Positions 7,864-12,889 of a stretch of 12,889 nt of DNA are shown here, in pieces. Numbering within the stretch: position 1 is the stretch's first letter; each line of letters starts with the position of its first letter. The notes under the pieces are model-generated. The model worked only from the letters and a program-made list of their open reading frames with translations. It made no database searches and was not told where the DNA came from. The stretch covers positions 1 to 12,889 of the forward strand of contig JAIVFJ010000723.1 in the NCBI GenBank assembly GCA_025765615.1, read 5' to 3'. Made by a program: the position numbers and the translations under genes. The stretch comes from Zopfochytrium polystomum. Lineage: Eukaryota > Chytridiomycota > Chytridiomycetes > Chytridiales > Chytridiaceae.

Positions 7864-8290
7864 TAAAAGGCTGACATGGAAAACTGGGTGGATCTTCATG
7901 GATGCAGGGAGATCCAGCTTGAAGGTGACTGGATTGATTTGCTCCAAGATCTTGAAAGGTCTCAACATGAGGTTGTCTAGCTTGGGACTTGGTCTTTTGG
8001 ACTGCAAGTTCTTCCTCATGCCTGGCCAGTAAAAGTCTCTGGAAGCAAGCTCATATGTCTTGTGCTCTCCTGGGTGTCCAGCTGTTGCTGCAACATGCCT
8101 TGTCTTGAGTATCTCAAGTTTTTCCTCTTCTTGGCTGATTTGAATCTTGTGAGGCTTGGGGTCCTTGGAAATAGCATGGGCCCACACACTGTCAGGAAGC
8201 AGTGAAAGGTGTGTCTTGGCATGGTGGGGTGAAACCATCTCCCCCTTCAGGTGCAAGGTCTGTCCTTCTGTGCTCATCAGCAGTGGGGCT
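7864..8290 (-). pseudogene. Gypsy integrase remnants: half zinc finger joined to C-terminal region
   Basis: The minus frame gives [15 protein letters not shown]...[15 protein letters not shown], the histidine half of the integrase HHCC finger, preceded by sequence resembling the RNase H-integrase connection ([15 protein letters not shown]). It runs straight into [20 protein letters not shown] and [20 protein letters not shown], the region after the catalytic core. The CxxC pair and the whole DDE core are missing, with a junction near 8005-8015. A second deletion of reverse transcriptase and RNase H lies upstream near 8270-8290. The product could not integrate DNA. Confidence 0.85.
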
Positions 8291-9130
8291 TGAATTGTTG
8301 ACTGGGAACTGTGATTCTTGAATCTTTGACTGAGGGTTCTGTTCTTGGCAAAGACTGTGAGCTGTGGAGCTTGAATCTTGAATTTGGACTGTGAACTGTG
8401 GTACTTGAATCTTTGACTGTGGGTTCTGTGAACTACAGACTTGGCCATGACTGTGAGCTCTATGAGCTGTGCTGGAATCTTGACTATGAACTGTGAACTG
8501 TGAAACTTGAATCTTGGCTGGGATCTGTGAGCTGCAGGCTGATACTGGAGCTGTCATTTGTGGTTGACCTTGGATACTAGGCTGAGAGCCTTGAATCAGG
8601 GACTTGAGAGCATGAGACTTGGAGGCTTGACTTGAGTTTTGGGTGACTGTTCCAATTGGTGGAGGTTGGACTTGACCAGTGACCCAATCAATGGCAGGGT
8701 TCTGGGCTTGCAGCCATGGTAATCCCAGGATGACAGAGAATGTGGGTGAGCCAAGATCCAATACTTCCAGATTGACCATGGATGGTGGAAAGTCTTGGAT
8801 GTGGAGGTTTAGCTTGGTTTCATGGCTGATTTCCTTGAACAGAGCATGATTGGCAAAGTGGACCTTGAGGGGTGTGGATTTCTTGATCGTAGGAATGGCA
8901 CAAGACTTGGCAAGGGTGGCATCAATGATGTTGCAGGATGATCCAGAGTCTATAAGGGCCTTGGTTGTGGTGGTTGACTTGGGTGAGAGTTGAATCTTGA
9001 CATCCATGGTGAGTTGGTGGGGCTTGGAATCTGAGGTGTTTGTGGTGCTGGTGGTGGTGATGAAACAGGGGCAGCTTGGAGGAGGGTCCAGGGAATTGCC
9101 CCTCAGTGAGCCTGGACCTGGGAGTTTGGG
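8192..9130 (-). CDS. Gypsy aspartic protease and linker, read by -1 frameshift from gag
   Basis: This frame has no ATG of its own at the correct place and is entered at the slippery site 9124-9130. After the shift it reads [17 protein letters not shown], then the retropepsin domain: [13 protein letters not shown] with the catalytic DSG (about 8942-8952) and [17 protein letters not shown] (about 8700-8740), the conserved 'iLG.dWL' strand. The enzyme would act as a dimer to cut the Gag-Pro polyprotein in the particle. Beyond the protease the frame continues into a Gln/Ser-rich repeat linker and ends at 8192, past the deletion junction, in a frame different from the integrase remnant. Protease looks intact; the C-terminal part is an artefact of the deletion. 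Confidence 0.8.
   Translation of the reverse strand, partial: PKLPGPGSLRGNSLDPPPSCPCFITTTSTTNTSDSKPHQLTMDVKIQLSPKSTTTTKALIDSGSSCNIIDATLAKSCAIPTIKKSTPLKVHFANHALFKEISHETKLNLHIQDFPPSMVNLEVLDLGSPTFSVILGLPWLQAQNPAIDWVTGQVQPPPIGTVTQNSSQASKSHALKSLIQGSQPSIQGQPQMTAPVSACSSQIPAKIQVSQFTVHSQDSSTAHRAHSHGQVCSSQNPQSKIQVPQFTVQIQDSSSTAHSLCQEQNPQSKIQESQFPVNNSSPTADEHRRTDLAPEGGDGFTPPCQDTPFTAS
8285..8535 (-). repeat. Degenerate tandem repeat encoding the protease linker
   Basis: A block around CTTGAATCTTTGACTG recurs at 8317, 8404 and, more diverged, 8506 (plus-strand reading), so spacings are 87 and 102 bases, both multiples of three. In the protease frame each unit encodes roughly [19 protein letters not shown]. 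The repeat keeps frame, suggesting it expanded inside a translated region between protease and reverse transcriptase. Confidence 0.7.
9085..9130 (-). promoter_or_regulatory. Programmed -1 ribosomal frameshift signal (gag/pro)
   Basis: On the minus strand the heptamer CCCAAAC (9130-9124) sits in the gag frame as C CCA AAC, fitting the X XXY YYZ rule. A 5-nt spacer (9123-9119) follows, then an 8-bp perfect stem, GGTCCAGG (9118-9111) with CCTGGACC (9092-9085), around an 18-nt loop that includes the gag stop (9103-9105). Slipping back one base enters the protease frame exactly. This fixes the Gag to Gag-Pro ratio in retroelements. A pseudoknot with downstream sequence cannot be excluded. Confidence 0.8.
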
Positions 9131-10026
9131 TGCTTCTTCCTTGGGCAGTCCTTGACAGCGTGTTCCTTGGAGCCACAGTAGAAACACAGTCCCTGCTGGG
9201 CCCTCCTTGTTTTCTCCTCTTGGCTCAGAGGACCCTTAGGAAGTGTCTCAACTGCATCCACTTGCATGGGTTCAGGAACTGTGAGAGCTTGAGGAACTGG
9301 GGTAGGTCTTGATGTAGTTCCTACTTGTCTTTGCTTCAGCCTCTTGGAGTAGAGTCTGTTGTCAATCTTGATGGCAAGGAGAATGTACTCTTCCAAGGTC
9401 TCAGGGATGTGCAGAGACTGGGAGAGCATGTCTTGGATAGACTCATGGAGACCATCATGGTACAGCTCCATCAGAGCTGCATCATTGTATCCAGAGTCTC
9501 TGGCTAGTTGCTTGAATTGGTTGGTGTAGGCCACACAAGATTGCTTTCCTTGCTTGATATGCTTGAGCTTGGATCTTGCTGTCCAAGATGCGTAGGGGTC
9601 ACCAAAGGTAGCTTCCAGCCCCTCCCAGAGCTCTTGCAGGGTGGTGGGTGTGCTTGGGAGAGATCTGTACCATGATTGAGCTTGACCAGACAGGAGGGTG
9701 CTTGTGAAAAGAACCTTGACTTGCTCACTGGGAAATCTTGAAGGTTGGAGAAGGATGACATTCTCCACAGTGGCCATGAAGTTCCTAAGGTCTTTGGCCA
9801 GCCCAGTGAACTTGTCAGGGCTGGGAACCTTGGGCTCTCTTGCTTGGTTGGCTTGAGGCAGGGGAAGAGCTTGATGTTCTTGTTGGTGAAGTTGTTGTTG
9901 AAGCTGGTGCTGCTGGTGAAGGACTTGTTCTTGAAGTTGGTGTGTCTGTCTTGAGAGGGCTTGTAATTGGTCCATCAAGGCTTGGAAGGCAGTTGCATCA
10001 GGGAAGGTGTTGTTTGGGTCAGACAT
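9103..10026 (-). CDS. gag: Gypsy Gag (capsid-nucleocapsid) protein
   Basis: An intact 307-residue frame starting at an ATG 41 nt after the 5' LTR. Residues about 10-50 are Gln/Leu/His-rich with coiled-coil character. Residues about 70-220 match the retrotransposon Gag fold: KFTGLAKDLRNFMATVENVI, QAQSWYRSLP, LEATFGDPYASWTARSKLK and an FKQLARDSGYND segment. A CCHC zinc knuckle follows, CFYCGSKEHAVKDC, which binds element RNA. The protein would form the cytoplasmic particle in which reverse transcription occurs. No stop or frameshift interrupts it. Because gag is intact while reverse transcriptase is not, this copy may supply structural protein and package its own RNA with enzymes from another copy. 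Confidence 0.92.
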   Translation of the reverse strand: MSDPNNTFPDATAFQALMDQLQALSRQTHQLQEQVLHQQHQLQQQLHQQEHQALPLPQANQAREPKVPSPDKFTGLAKDLRNFMATVENVILLQPSRFPSEQVKVLFTSTLLSGQAQSWYRSLPSTPTTLQELWEGLEATFGDPYASWTARSKLKHIKQGKQSCVAYTNQFKQLARDSGYNDAALMELYHDGLHESIQDMLSQSLHIPETLEEYILLAIKIDNRLYSKRLKQRQVGTTSRPTPVPQALTVPEPMQVDAVETLPKGPLSQEEKTRRAQQGLCFYCGSKEHAVKDCPRKKHPNSQVQAH

Positions 10027-10053
10027 GATGGCAGAGAGTAGTGGGAGAGGGTG

Positions 10054-10064
10054 AAGTGAATTAT
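10054..10064 (-). other. Primer-binding site of self-priming type
   Basis: On the minus strand ATAATTCACTT lies two bases after the 5' LTR end. It is the exact complement of AAGTGAATTAT inside the LTR (10147-10137), which falls 35 bp after the TATA box, where transcription should begin. In Tf1 and sushi-type elements the first 11 nt of the RNA fold back to such a site and prime reverse transcription in place of a tRNA. No TGG, the usual start of a tRNA-primed site, is found at the LTR border. Confidence 0.8.
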
Positions 10065-10146
10065 GATGTCAGGAACAGGGCAGGACAGGACAAGGCAGAC
10101 AAGGAACTGAGAGGAGTGATGATTGTATTGGAAACAATAATTCACT

Positions 10147-10182
10147 TGAGGGATGGGACAGGTCCCCCATCCCCCTTTTATA
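10147..10182 (-). promoter_or_regulatory. LTR core promoter: TATA box and predicted start
   Basis: TATAAAAG on the minus strand (10182-10175) is a strong TATA box. The predicted first base, 10147, is set by the complementarity with the primer-binding site and lies 35 bp downstream, a normal distance. Between them is a near-perfect inverted repeat, GGGATGGG/CCCATCCC (arms 10150-10157 and 10166-10173, plus-strand coordinates). The same promoter occurs in the left LTR (TATA 7346-7352, start about 7317). Confidence 0.75.
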
Positions 10183-10291
10183 CCTTTTGAGAGTCTTCCT
10201 TGTCAAGACTCAAAGAAAGTTCCAGAAAGAGCAATTAGTAATACAATGATACCAATGATACCAATGACAACAAGACAAGTCAGGAAAGCAA

Positions 10292-10403
10292 AGAAGGTTC
10301 CAGAAGGTTCCACAAGGTTCCATGAAGGAATGTTCTAGAAGGTTCCAGAAGGTTCCAGAAGGTTCCATGAAGGAATGTTCTAGAAGGTTCCAGAGGTTTC
10401 CAG
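10292..10403. promoter_or_regulatory. Tandem heat-shock-element-like array in the right LTR
   Basis: Identical to the array of the left LTR, with the eight-pentamer alternating GAA/TTC run at 10328-10365. In this LTR it lies upstream of the promoter that transcribes gag, so if heat shock factor binds, the element's genomic RNA would be stress-induced. Known precedent for the logic is the plant copia element ONSEN, whose LTR carries heat-shock elements. Confidence 0.65.
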
Positions 10404-10419
10404 AGGGTGATTCATAACA

Positions 10420-10424
10420 CACGC
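10420..10424. repeat. Target-site duplication, right copy (CACGC)
   Basis: Follows the terminal ACA of the right LTR and equals the five bases before the left LTR. It is perfect, as expected for a recent insertion. Confidence 0.93.
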
Positions 10425-10960
10425 CTTCCATTTCGACGATCCAAGAACCCCAGAGCACAGCACCCACTTGACCTGGTTCACATGGATTTCACACCAATTA
10501 AGGCAAAGGTGTTGAAGGCGAGGAGATAGCTCTAGTCCTAACAGACGACTTCTCTGATCTGAAGGTTGCCTTTCCCATGAAGGGCCAGTCGGGGGAGGAG
10601 ATACTGTCCAATTTTATGCCATGGCTCTGATGGGCAGAGCAAGCGCTCAGATGGAGAAGAAGTGGTGGCCTCATGCACTAGCCACTGCTGTTTACTTGAG
10701 TCTCTCTCTCACACCCATTGAGCAATTCATCAAATCAAATCTGACTTGGAGCCTCTGGGCATTTGGAGCCTGGGGATGGGCTCACTGTCCTGCTGAGCAT
10801 TTGACTGGCAAGAACAAGTTGAATGAGCAGAGTTGGGTTGTGCACATCTATCACATGCACAAGGCGGAAAGGCGAACAATGTTCTGGACCATTCCACAAA
10901 TGAAATATTTGTCATTCAGAGTGTGCAGTTTGATGAGACTCTCACTGGTCACCTGAGCGA
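10425..10960 (+). pseudogene. Copia integrase core, frameshifted and internally deleted
   Basis: From the insertion point the frame begins LPFRRSKNPRAQHPLDLVHM, the usual step from the integrase zinc finger to the first catalytic Asp (HMD). A shift near 10505 leads to EEIALVLTDDFSDLKVAF, holding the second catalytic Asp. It stops at 10627, and a third frame continues with QMEKKWWPHALATAVYL and then AFGAWGWAHCPAEHLTGKNK, the conserved region beyond the core. Roughly 60 residues that should contain the catalytic Glu are missing, so the enzyme is dead. Confidence 0.8.
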
Positions 10961-11296
10961 TTCTACCTCGAAAGCTGCTGTTTCCTCACACTCACGCCAA
11001 AGGCGTCGCACCAATACCAGATCTGATTTGGATGATAATGACGTCCCTCTCACTGGCAAGAGGGGAGCACCAGCTGCAGACACAGACAGCAAAAGAACGA
11101 GTGAAAGTGATACAGACTCAGAAGCGTGGGAAAATGCAGCAACAAGTCCACAGCCAGGTTTGCCAGAGCGCTTGCCACCAACAGAACAGCCAAGCACCCC
11201 TGTAAGTCAGCCATAACCACCTCACTCACCACAGGAGTGCTGTAGCGAGCGCATACAGATGAAACAAGACTGTGAGTTCAGCAAGAACAAGCAGTA
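10961..11296 (+). pseudogene. Copia integrase-reverse transcriptase linker
   Basis: The frame reads NEIFVIQSVQFDETLTG, the end of the integrase C-terminal region, and then a charged low-complexity stretch (SDLDDNDVPLTGKRG, SESDTDSEAW) ending at a stop at 11214-11216. Such variable, acidic, Pro/Ser-rich linkers are usual here in copia polyproteins. The last 80 bases before the reverse transcriptase frame hold no clear motif. Confidence 0.6.
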
Positions 11297-12298
11297 TGTG
11301 ATTTCCTGGAACGCAAGAAGAAGGGAAAGAAAGCAACTGGGGGTAGAGCAAACATTGCTTTCATTTCTGTTGCAGAGGTCAAACGTGACCCCGAATGGAA
11401 GAGTTGGAAAGCTGCTATGGATAAGCAGATGAAAACACTTGACAAATATGGGACGGGGACATTGAAACCACTCCCATCAGGTCGCAAACCAATTGGGTCG
11501 AAGTGGCACCTGGAGAGGTGGAAAGACGCAGATGGAAACTTGTTGAAGAGGAAGGTGATGCTGGTTGGGCGAGGATTCAGCCAGATTTATCGACTTGACT
11601 ACACTGAGACATACTCACCGACAGCGCAAGCGCAGACCTTTCAGCTGATGCTTGTACTAGCTCTGGAGTTTCATATGGAAATTCACTAAAGCGATATTCG
11701 AGCAGCTTACTTGAATGGACTCATGGATGAGGAAGTCTATATGGAACAGCCAGATGGATATGAGGTATTAGGCCCAAATGGGGAGAAGCTCTATTGCCTA
11801 TTACAGAAGGCCCTGTATGGGACAAAACAGGCCAGGCGGATTTGGTACAAGACTGCTAGCAAGTGGTTGGAGGGGAATGGATTCCAACCATTGAAGCACA
11901 ACCATTGGCTCTTCCTAAAGGAGCAGCTAGGGAATCCAGCCTTCATGGGATCACTGTTTGTAGATGATATGCTGACATTCTATTATGCCTCTGCAAAGGC
12001 AAACTTTGAGAAGTTCTGGACTAACCCAAACGCTACTTTTGAGCTGTGTGATGTGGGCAGGCTGGAGTGCTACATTGGTATCGGTGTGCAACAGGACCAA
12101 GAGAAGGGGGAGATTCGATTGAGCAACTCATCAAATTTCCATGAGTTCCTGACCAGATTTGGGACGGAGGATGCCAAGGCTATCTCCACCCTGATGGTGC
12201 CAGGGCGCGTTCTGGAGAAGCATGGTGAAGAGCCACGAATGGAGAAGCCCATGCAAGAATTGGCAGGCTGCTTGACTTTCCCAGCAGTTTGGACTTGA
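11297..12298 (+). pseudogene. Copia reverse transcriptase, one internal stop
   Basis: One frame runs from CDFLERKKKGKKATGG through the reverse transcriptase: EVKRDPEWKSWKAAMDKQM, KPIGSKWHLERWKDADG, GRGFSQIYRLDYTETYSP, then SDIRAAYLNGLMDEEVYMEQ with the first catalytic Asp, LYGTKQARRIWYK, and SLFVDDML with the catalytic Asp pair (YVDD in most relatives, FVDD here). A TAA at 11687-11689 replaces what is normally Gln in the 'HQ.D..AA.LNG' motif, and a TGA at 12296-12298 replaces the Arg of 'RPDLSFAVG'. Apart from these stops it is nearly full length, so copia decay is moderate here. Nonfunctional as read. Confidence 0.88.
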
Positions 12299-12573
12299 CC
12301 AGACTTATCGTTTGCTGTTGGACGGTGGGGTTAAGTTATGGCCAGTGCAACAGACAAACACTGGGAGGCAGGTCTAGATGTGCTACGTTACGTCAAGGTA
12401 ACTGCCGATGTGCCACTTGTGTTTCAACGGGGTGGCGAGATGGAACTTGTGGGATACTTAAATCACGTTTTACGCGAGCTTTTCCTCATTCACCAATCCA
12501 GAACTGGGAGAGTGTCTTCATTCGCGGAGCAGGACGTCGACATGAACGGTCGTCAAGTTTGAATCAGGACTTT
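12299..12573 (+). pseudogene. Copia RNase H remnant, 3' truncated
   Basis: Continues the reverse transcriptase frame: PDLSFAVG, a TAA at 12332-12334, then MASATDKHWEAGLDVLRYVK and ELVGYLN, the tether and start of copia RNase H. After about 12450 the match fades. A neighbouring frame gives VFIRGAGRRHERSSSLNQ, resembling the 'yvF.lgG..vsWsSk.Q' part, so another frameshift occurred. The domain ends before its catalytic end and no 3' LTR follows. Confidence 0.75.
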
Positions 12574-12790
12574 TAAGCTTTTACTGTTTTTTCAATCTCG
12601 TCTTGCACAATCACGGACAATCGACATTTTTCTATATTCGAACTTGGGTCATCGGCTAGAAAATAACAACGTTGTCAAAGGAGTGAGTATAGCCTCACAG
12701 ACGCGAGTAATCAATTGACAATTTAATCAAACGTTTCCGTTGATGACCCAGTCCGGCTCACAGTGATGACAAGAAAAGACCTTAGCCCAG
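12574..12790. other. Intergenic sequence, possible 3' UTR of the right-edge gene
   Basis: AT-rich sequence without a coding frame or recognisable LTR. On the minus strand an ATTAAA (12722-12727) lies about 65 bases past the stop of the right-edge gene and could be its polyadenylation signal. Confidence 0.4.
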
Positions 12791-12889
12791 CTACACCAGA
12801 TCATAACAGTACGTCCTCCAGTCGCTTCCTTCCGATGTGGTTGCGCTCCCTGAATCATCCGAAGCATTGTCGTCAGATTCATATCTGAA
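12791..12889 (-). CDS. C-terminal end of a gene running off the right edge
   Basis: A minus-strand frame enters at the window edge and stops with TAG at 12791-12793: 32 residues, FRYESDDNASDDSGSATTSE then GSDWRTYCYDLV. The acidic, Ser-rich composition recalls the tail of the ankyrin-like protein at 5357-6620 (YEESDTGVGFSAEDSNSSES), and the orientation is the same. It may be a paralogue of that gene. The short length means it could also be a chance frame. Confidence 0.4.
   Translation of the reverse strand, partial: FRYESDDNASDDSGSATTSEGSDWRTYCYDLV

Larger units (their letters stand above)
7237..10419 (-). mobile_element. Ty3/gypsy chromovirus, internally deleted and non-autonomous
   Basis: A 3183-bp element with 353-bp LTRs beginning TGT and ending ACA, a 5-bp target duplication and a coding region on the minus strand. 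Order along the minus strand: 5' LTR (10067-10419), self-priming type binding site, gag, -1 frameshift cassette, protease, repetitive linker, integrase remnants, chromodomain, polypurine tract, 3' LTR (7237-7589). Full chromoviruses are usually about 5-6 kb; missing here are reverse transcriptase, RNase H, the CxxC half of the integrase zinc finger and the integrase DDE core. The LTRs differ at a single position (7276 G versus 10106 A), so insertion was recent. Movement would need enzymes from a full-length relative. Self-priming plus a C-terminal chromodomain places it near the Tf1/sushi branch. Confidence 0.93.
10067..10419 (-). repeat. Right LTR (5' LTR of the gypsy element)
   Basis: The 353-bp LTR supplies the element's promoter. 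In minus orientation it starts TGTTATGAATC at 10419, has a U3 of about 272 bp, a predicted start at 10147 and an R-U5 of about 81 bp ending ...CCTGACA at 10067. It differs from the left LTR only at 10106. Confidence 0.97.
6645..12573 (+). mobile_element. Degraded Ty1/copia retrotransposon, interrupted by a gypsy element
   Basis: Two plus-strand blocks, 6645-7236 and 10425-12573, read in the Ty1/copia order: protease remnant, integrase zinc finger, integrase core, linker, reverse transcriptase, RNase H. Integrase before reverse transcriptase is diagnostic of copia over gypsy. Neither end shows an LTR, tRNA-primed binding site or polypurine tract, so both termini are lost, and the left end abuts the start of the ankyrin-like gene. 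Coding is broken by frameshifts, at least one internal deletion and several stops. The inner interruption is a complete Ty3/gypsy element with its target duplication. Outer limits are where recognisable coding stops and are approximate. Confidence 0.85.

Noticed and set aside
9131..9187. Independent start for the protease frame at 9187
   Set aside because: The apparent start is GTG and overlaps the Gag zinc knuckle. The frameshift cassette at 9085-9130 gives a better route into this frame.
10040..10066. tRNA-type primer-binding site after the 5' LTR
   Set aside because: No TGG or tRNA 3'-end complement is at the border, while an exact 11-nt self-complement to the predicted RNA start is.
10153..10338. 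61-residue frame found twice, at 7323-7508 and 10153-10338
   Set aside because: It lies wholly within the LTRs, in antisense to the element. The duplication reflects LTR identity, not a conserved gene.

Overview
The window looks like nuclear DNA of a filamentous or zoosporic fungus, most likely a chytrid. The reasons are a tandem-repeat protein built on a 'GHxxVLxWWK' ankyrin-like unit that I associate with chytrid genomes (recollection, not a search), a SANT-domain chromatin protein, a TACTAAC-type branch point, and a chromodomain-bearing Ty3/gypsy retrotransposon nested in a Ty1/copia element. No bacterial-style operon, Shine-Dalgarno site or recognisable tRNA/rRNA gene was seen.

Layout. 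1-2400 is mostly gene-poor: microsatellites at the left edge, a weak minus-strand coding relic (640-1060), and a probable 3' splice site at 2270-2322 in the leader of the next gene. 2475-4955 (+) is one uninterrupted 826-residue gene for a largely disordered protein with a SANT domain close to the MIER/MTA type. 5357-6620 (-) is an ankyrin-like repeat gene broken by a local duplication and two frame changes. From about 6645 to 12573 lies a degraded Ty1/copia element on the plus strand (protease remnant, integrase zinc finger, integrase core, reverse transcriptase, RNase H), split at 7236/10425 by a much younger Ty3/gypsy chromovirus on the minus strand (7237-10419). The last 99 bases hold the C-terminal end of another minus-strand gene with an acidic, serine-rich tail.

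The gypsy element is the most informative object. Its two 353-bp LTRs differ at one base and are flanked by a perfect 5-bp target duplication (CACGC); removing the element and one copy of the duplication puts the copia frame back in register. It is only 3183 bp long. Gag and protease are open, but reverse transcriptase, RNase H and the integrase catalytic core are gone, so it must depend on a relative to move. It keeps a full set of cis signals: a run of heat-shock-element-like GAAnnTTC units in U3, a TATA box, a predicted start site whose first 11 nt are exactly complementary to a stretch 2 nt past the 5' LTR (the Tf1/sushi self-priming arrangement), a -1 ribosomal frameshift cassette (CCCAAAC, 5-nt spacer, 8-bp stem) between gag and protease, and a polypurine tract that also encodes the end of pol. 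The left LTR promoter points at the broken ankyrin-like gene about 700 nt downstream.

All family assignments rest on motifs read by eye. Boundaries of the decayed copia pieces are approximate, and the fungal lineage is an inference.
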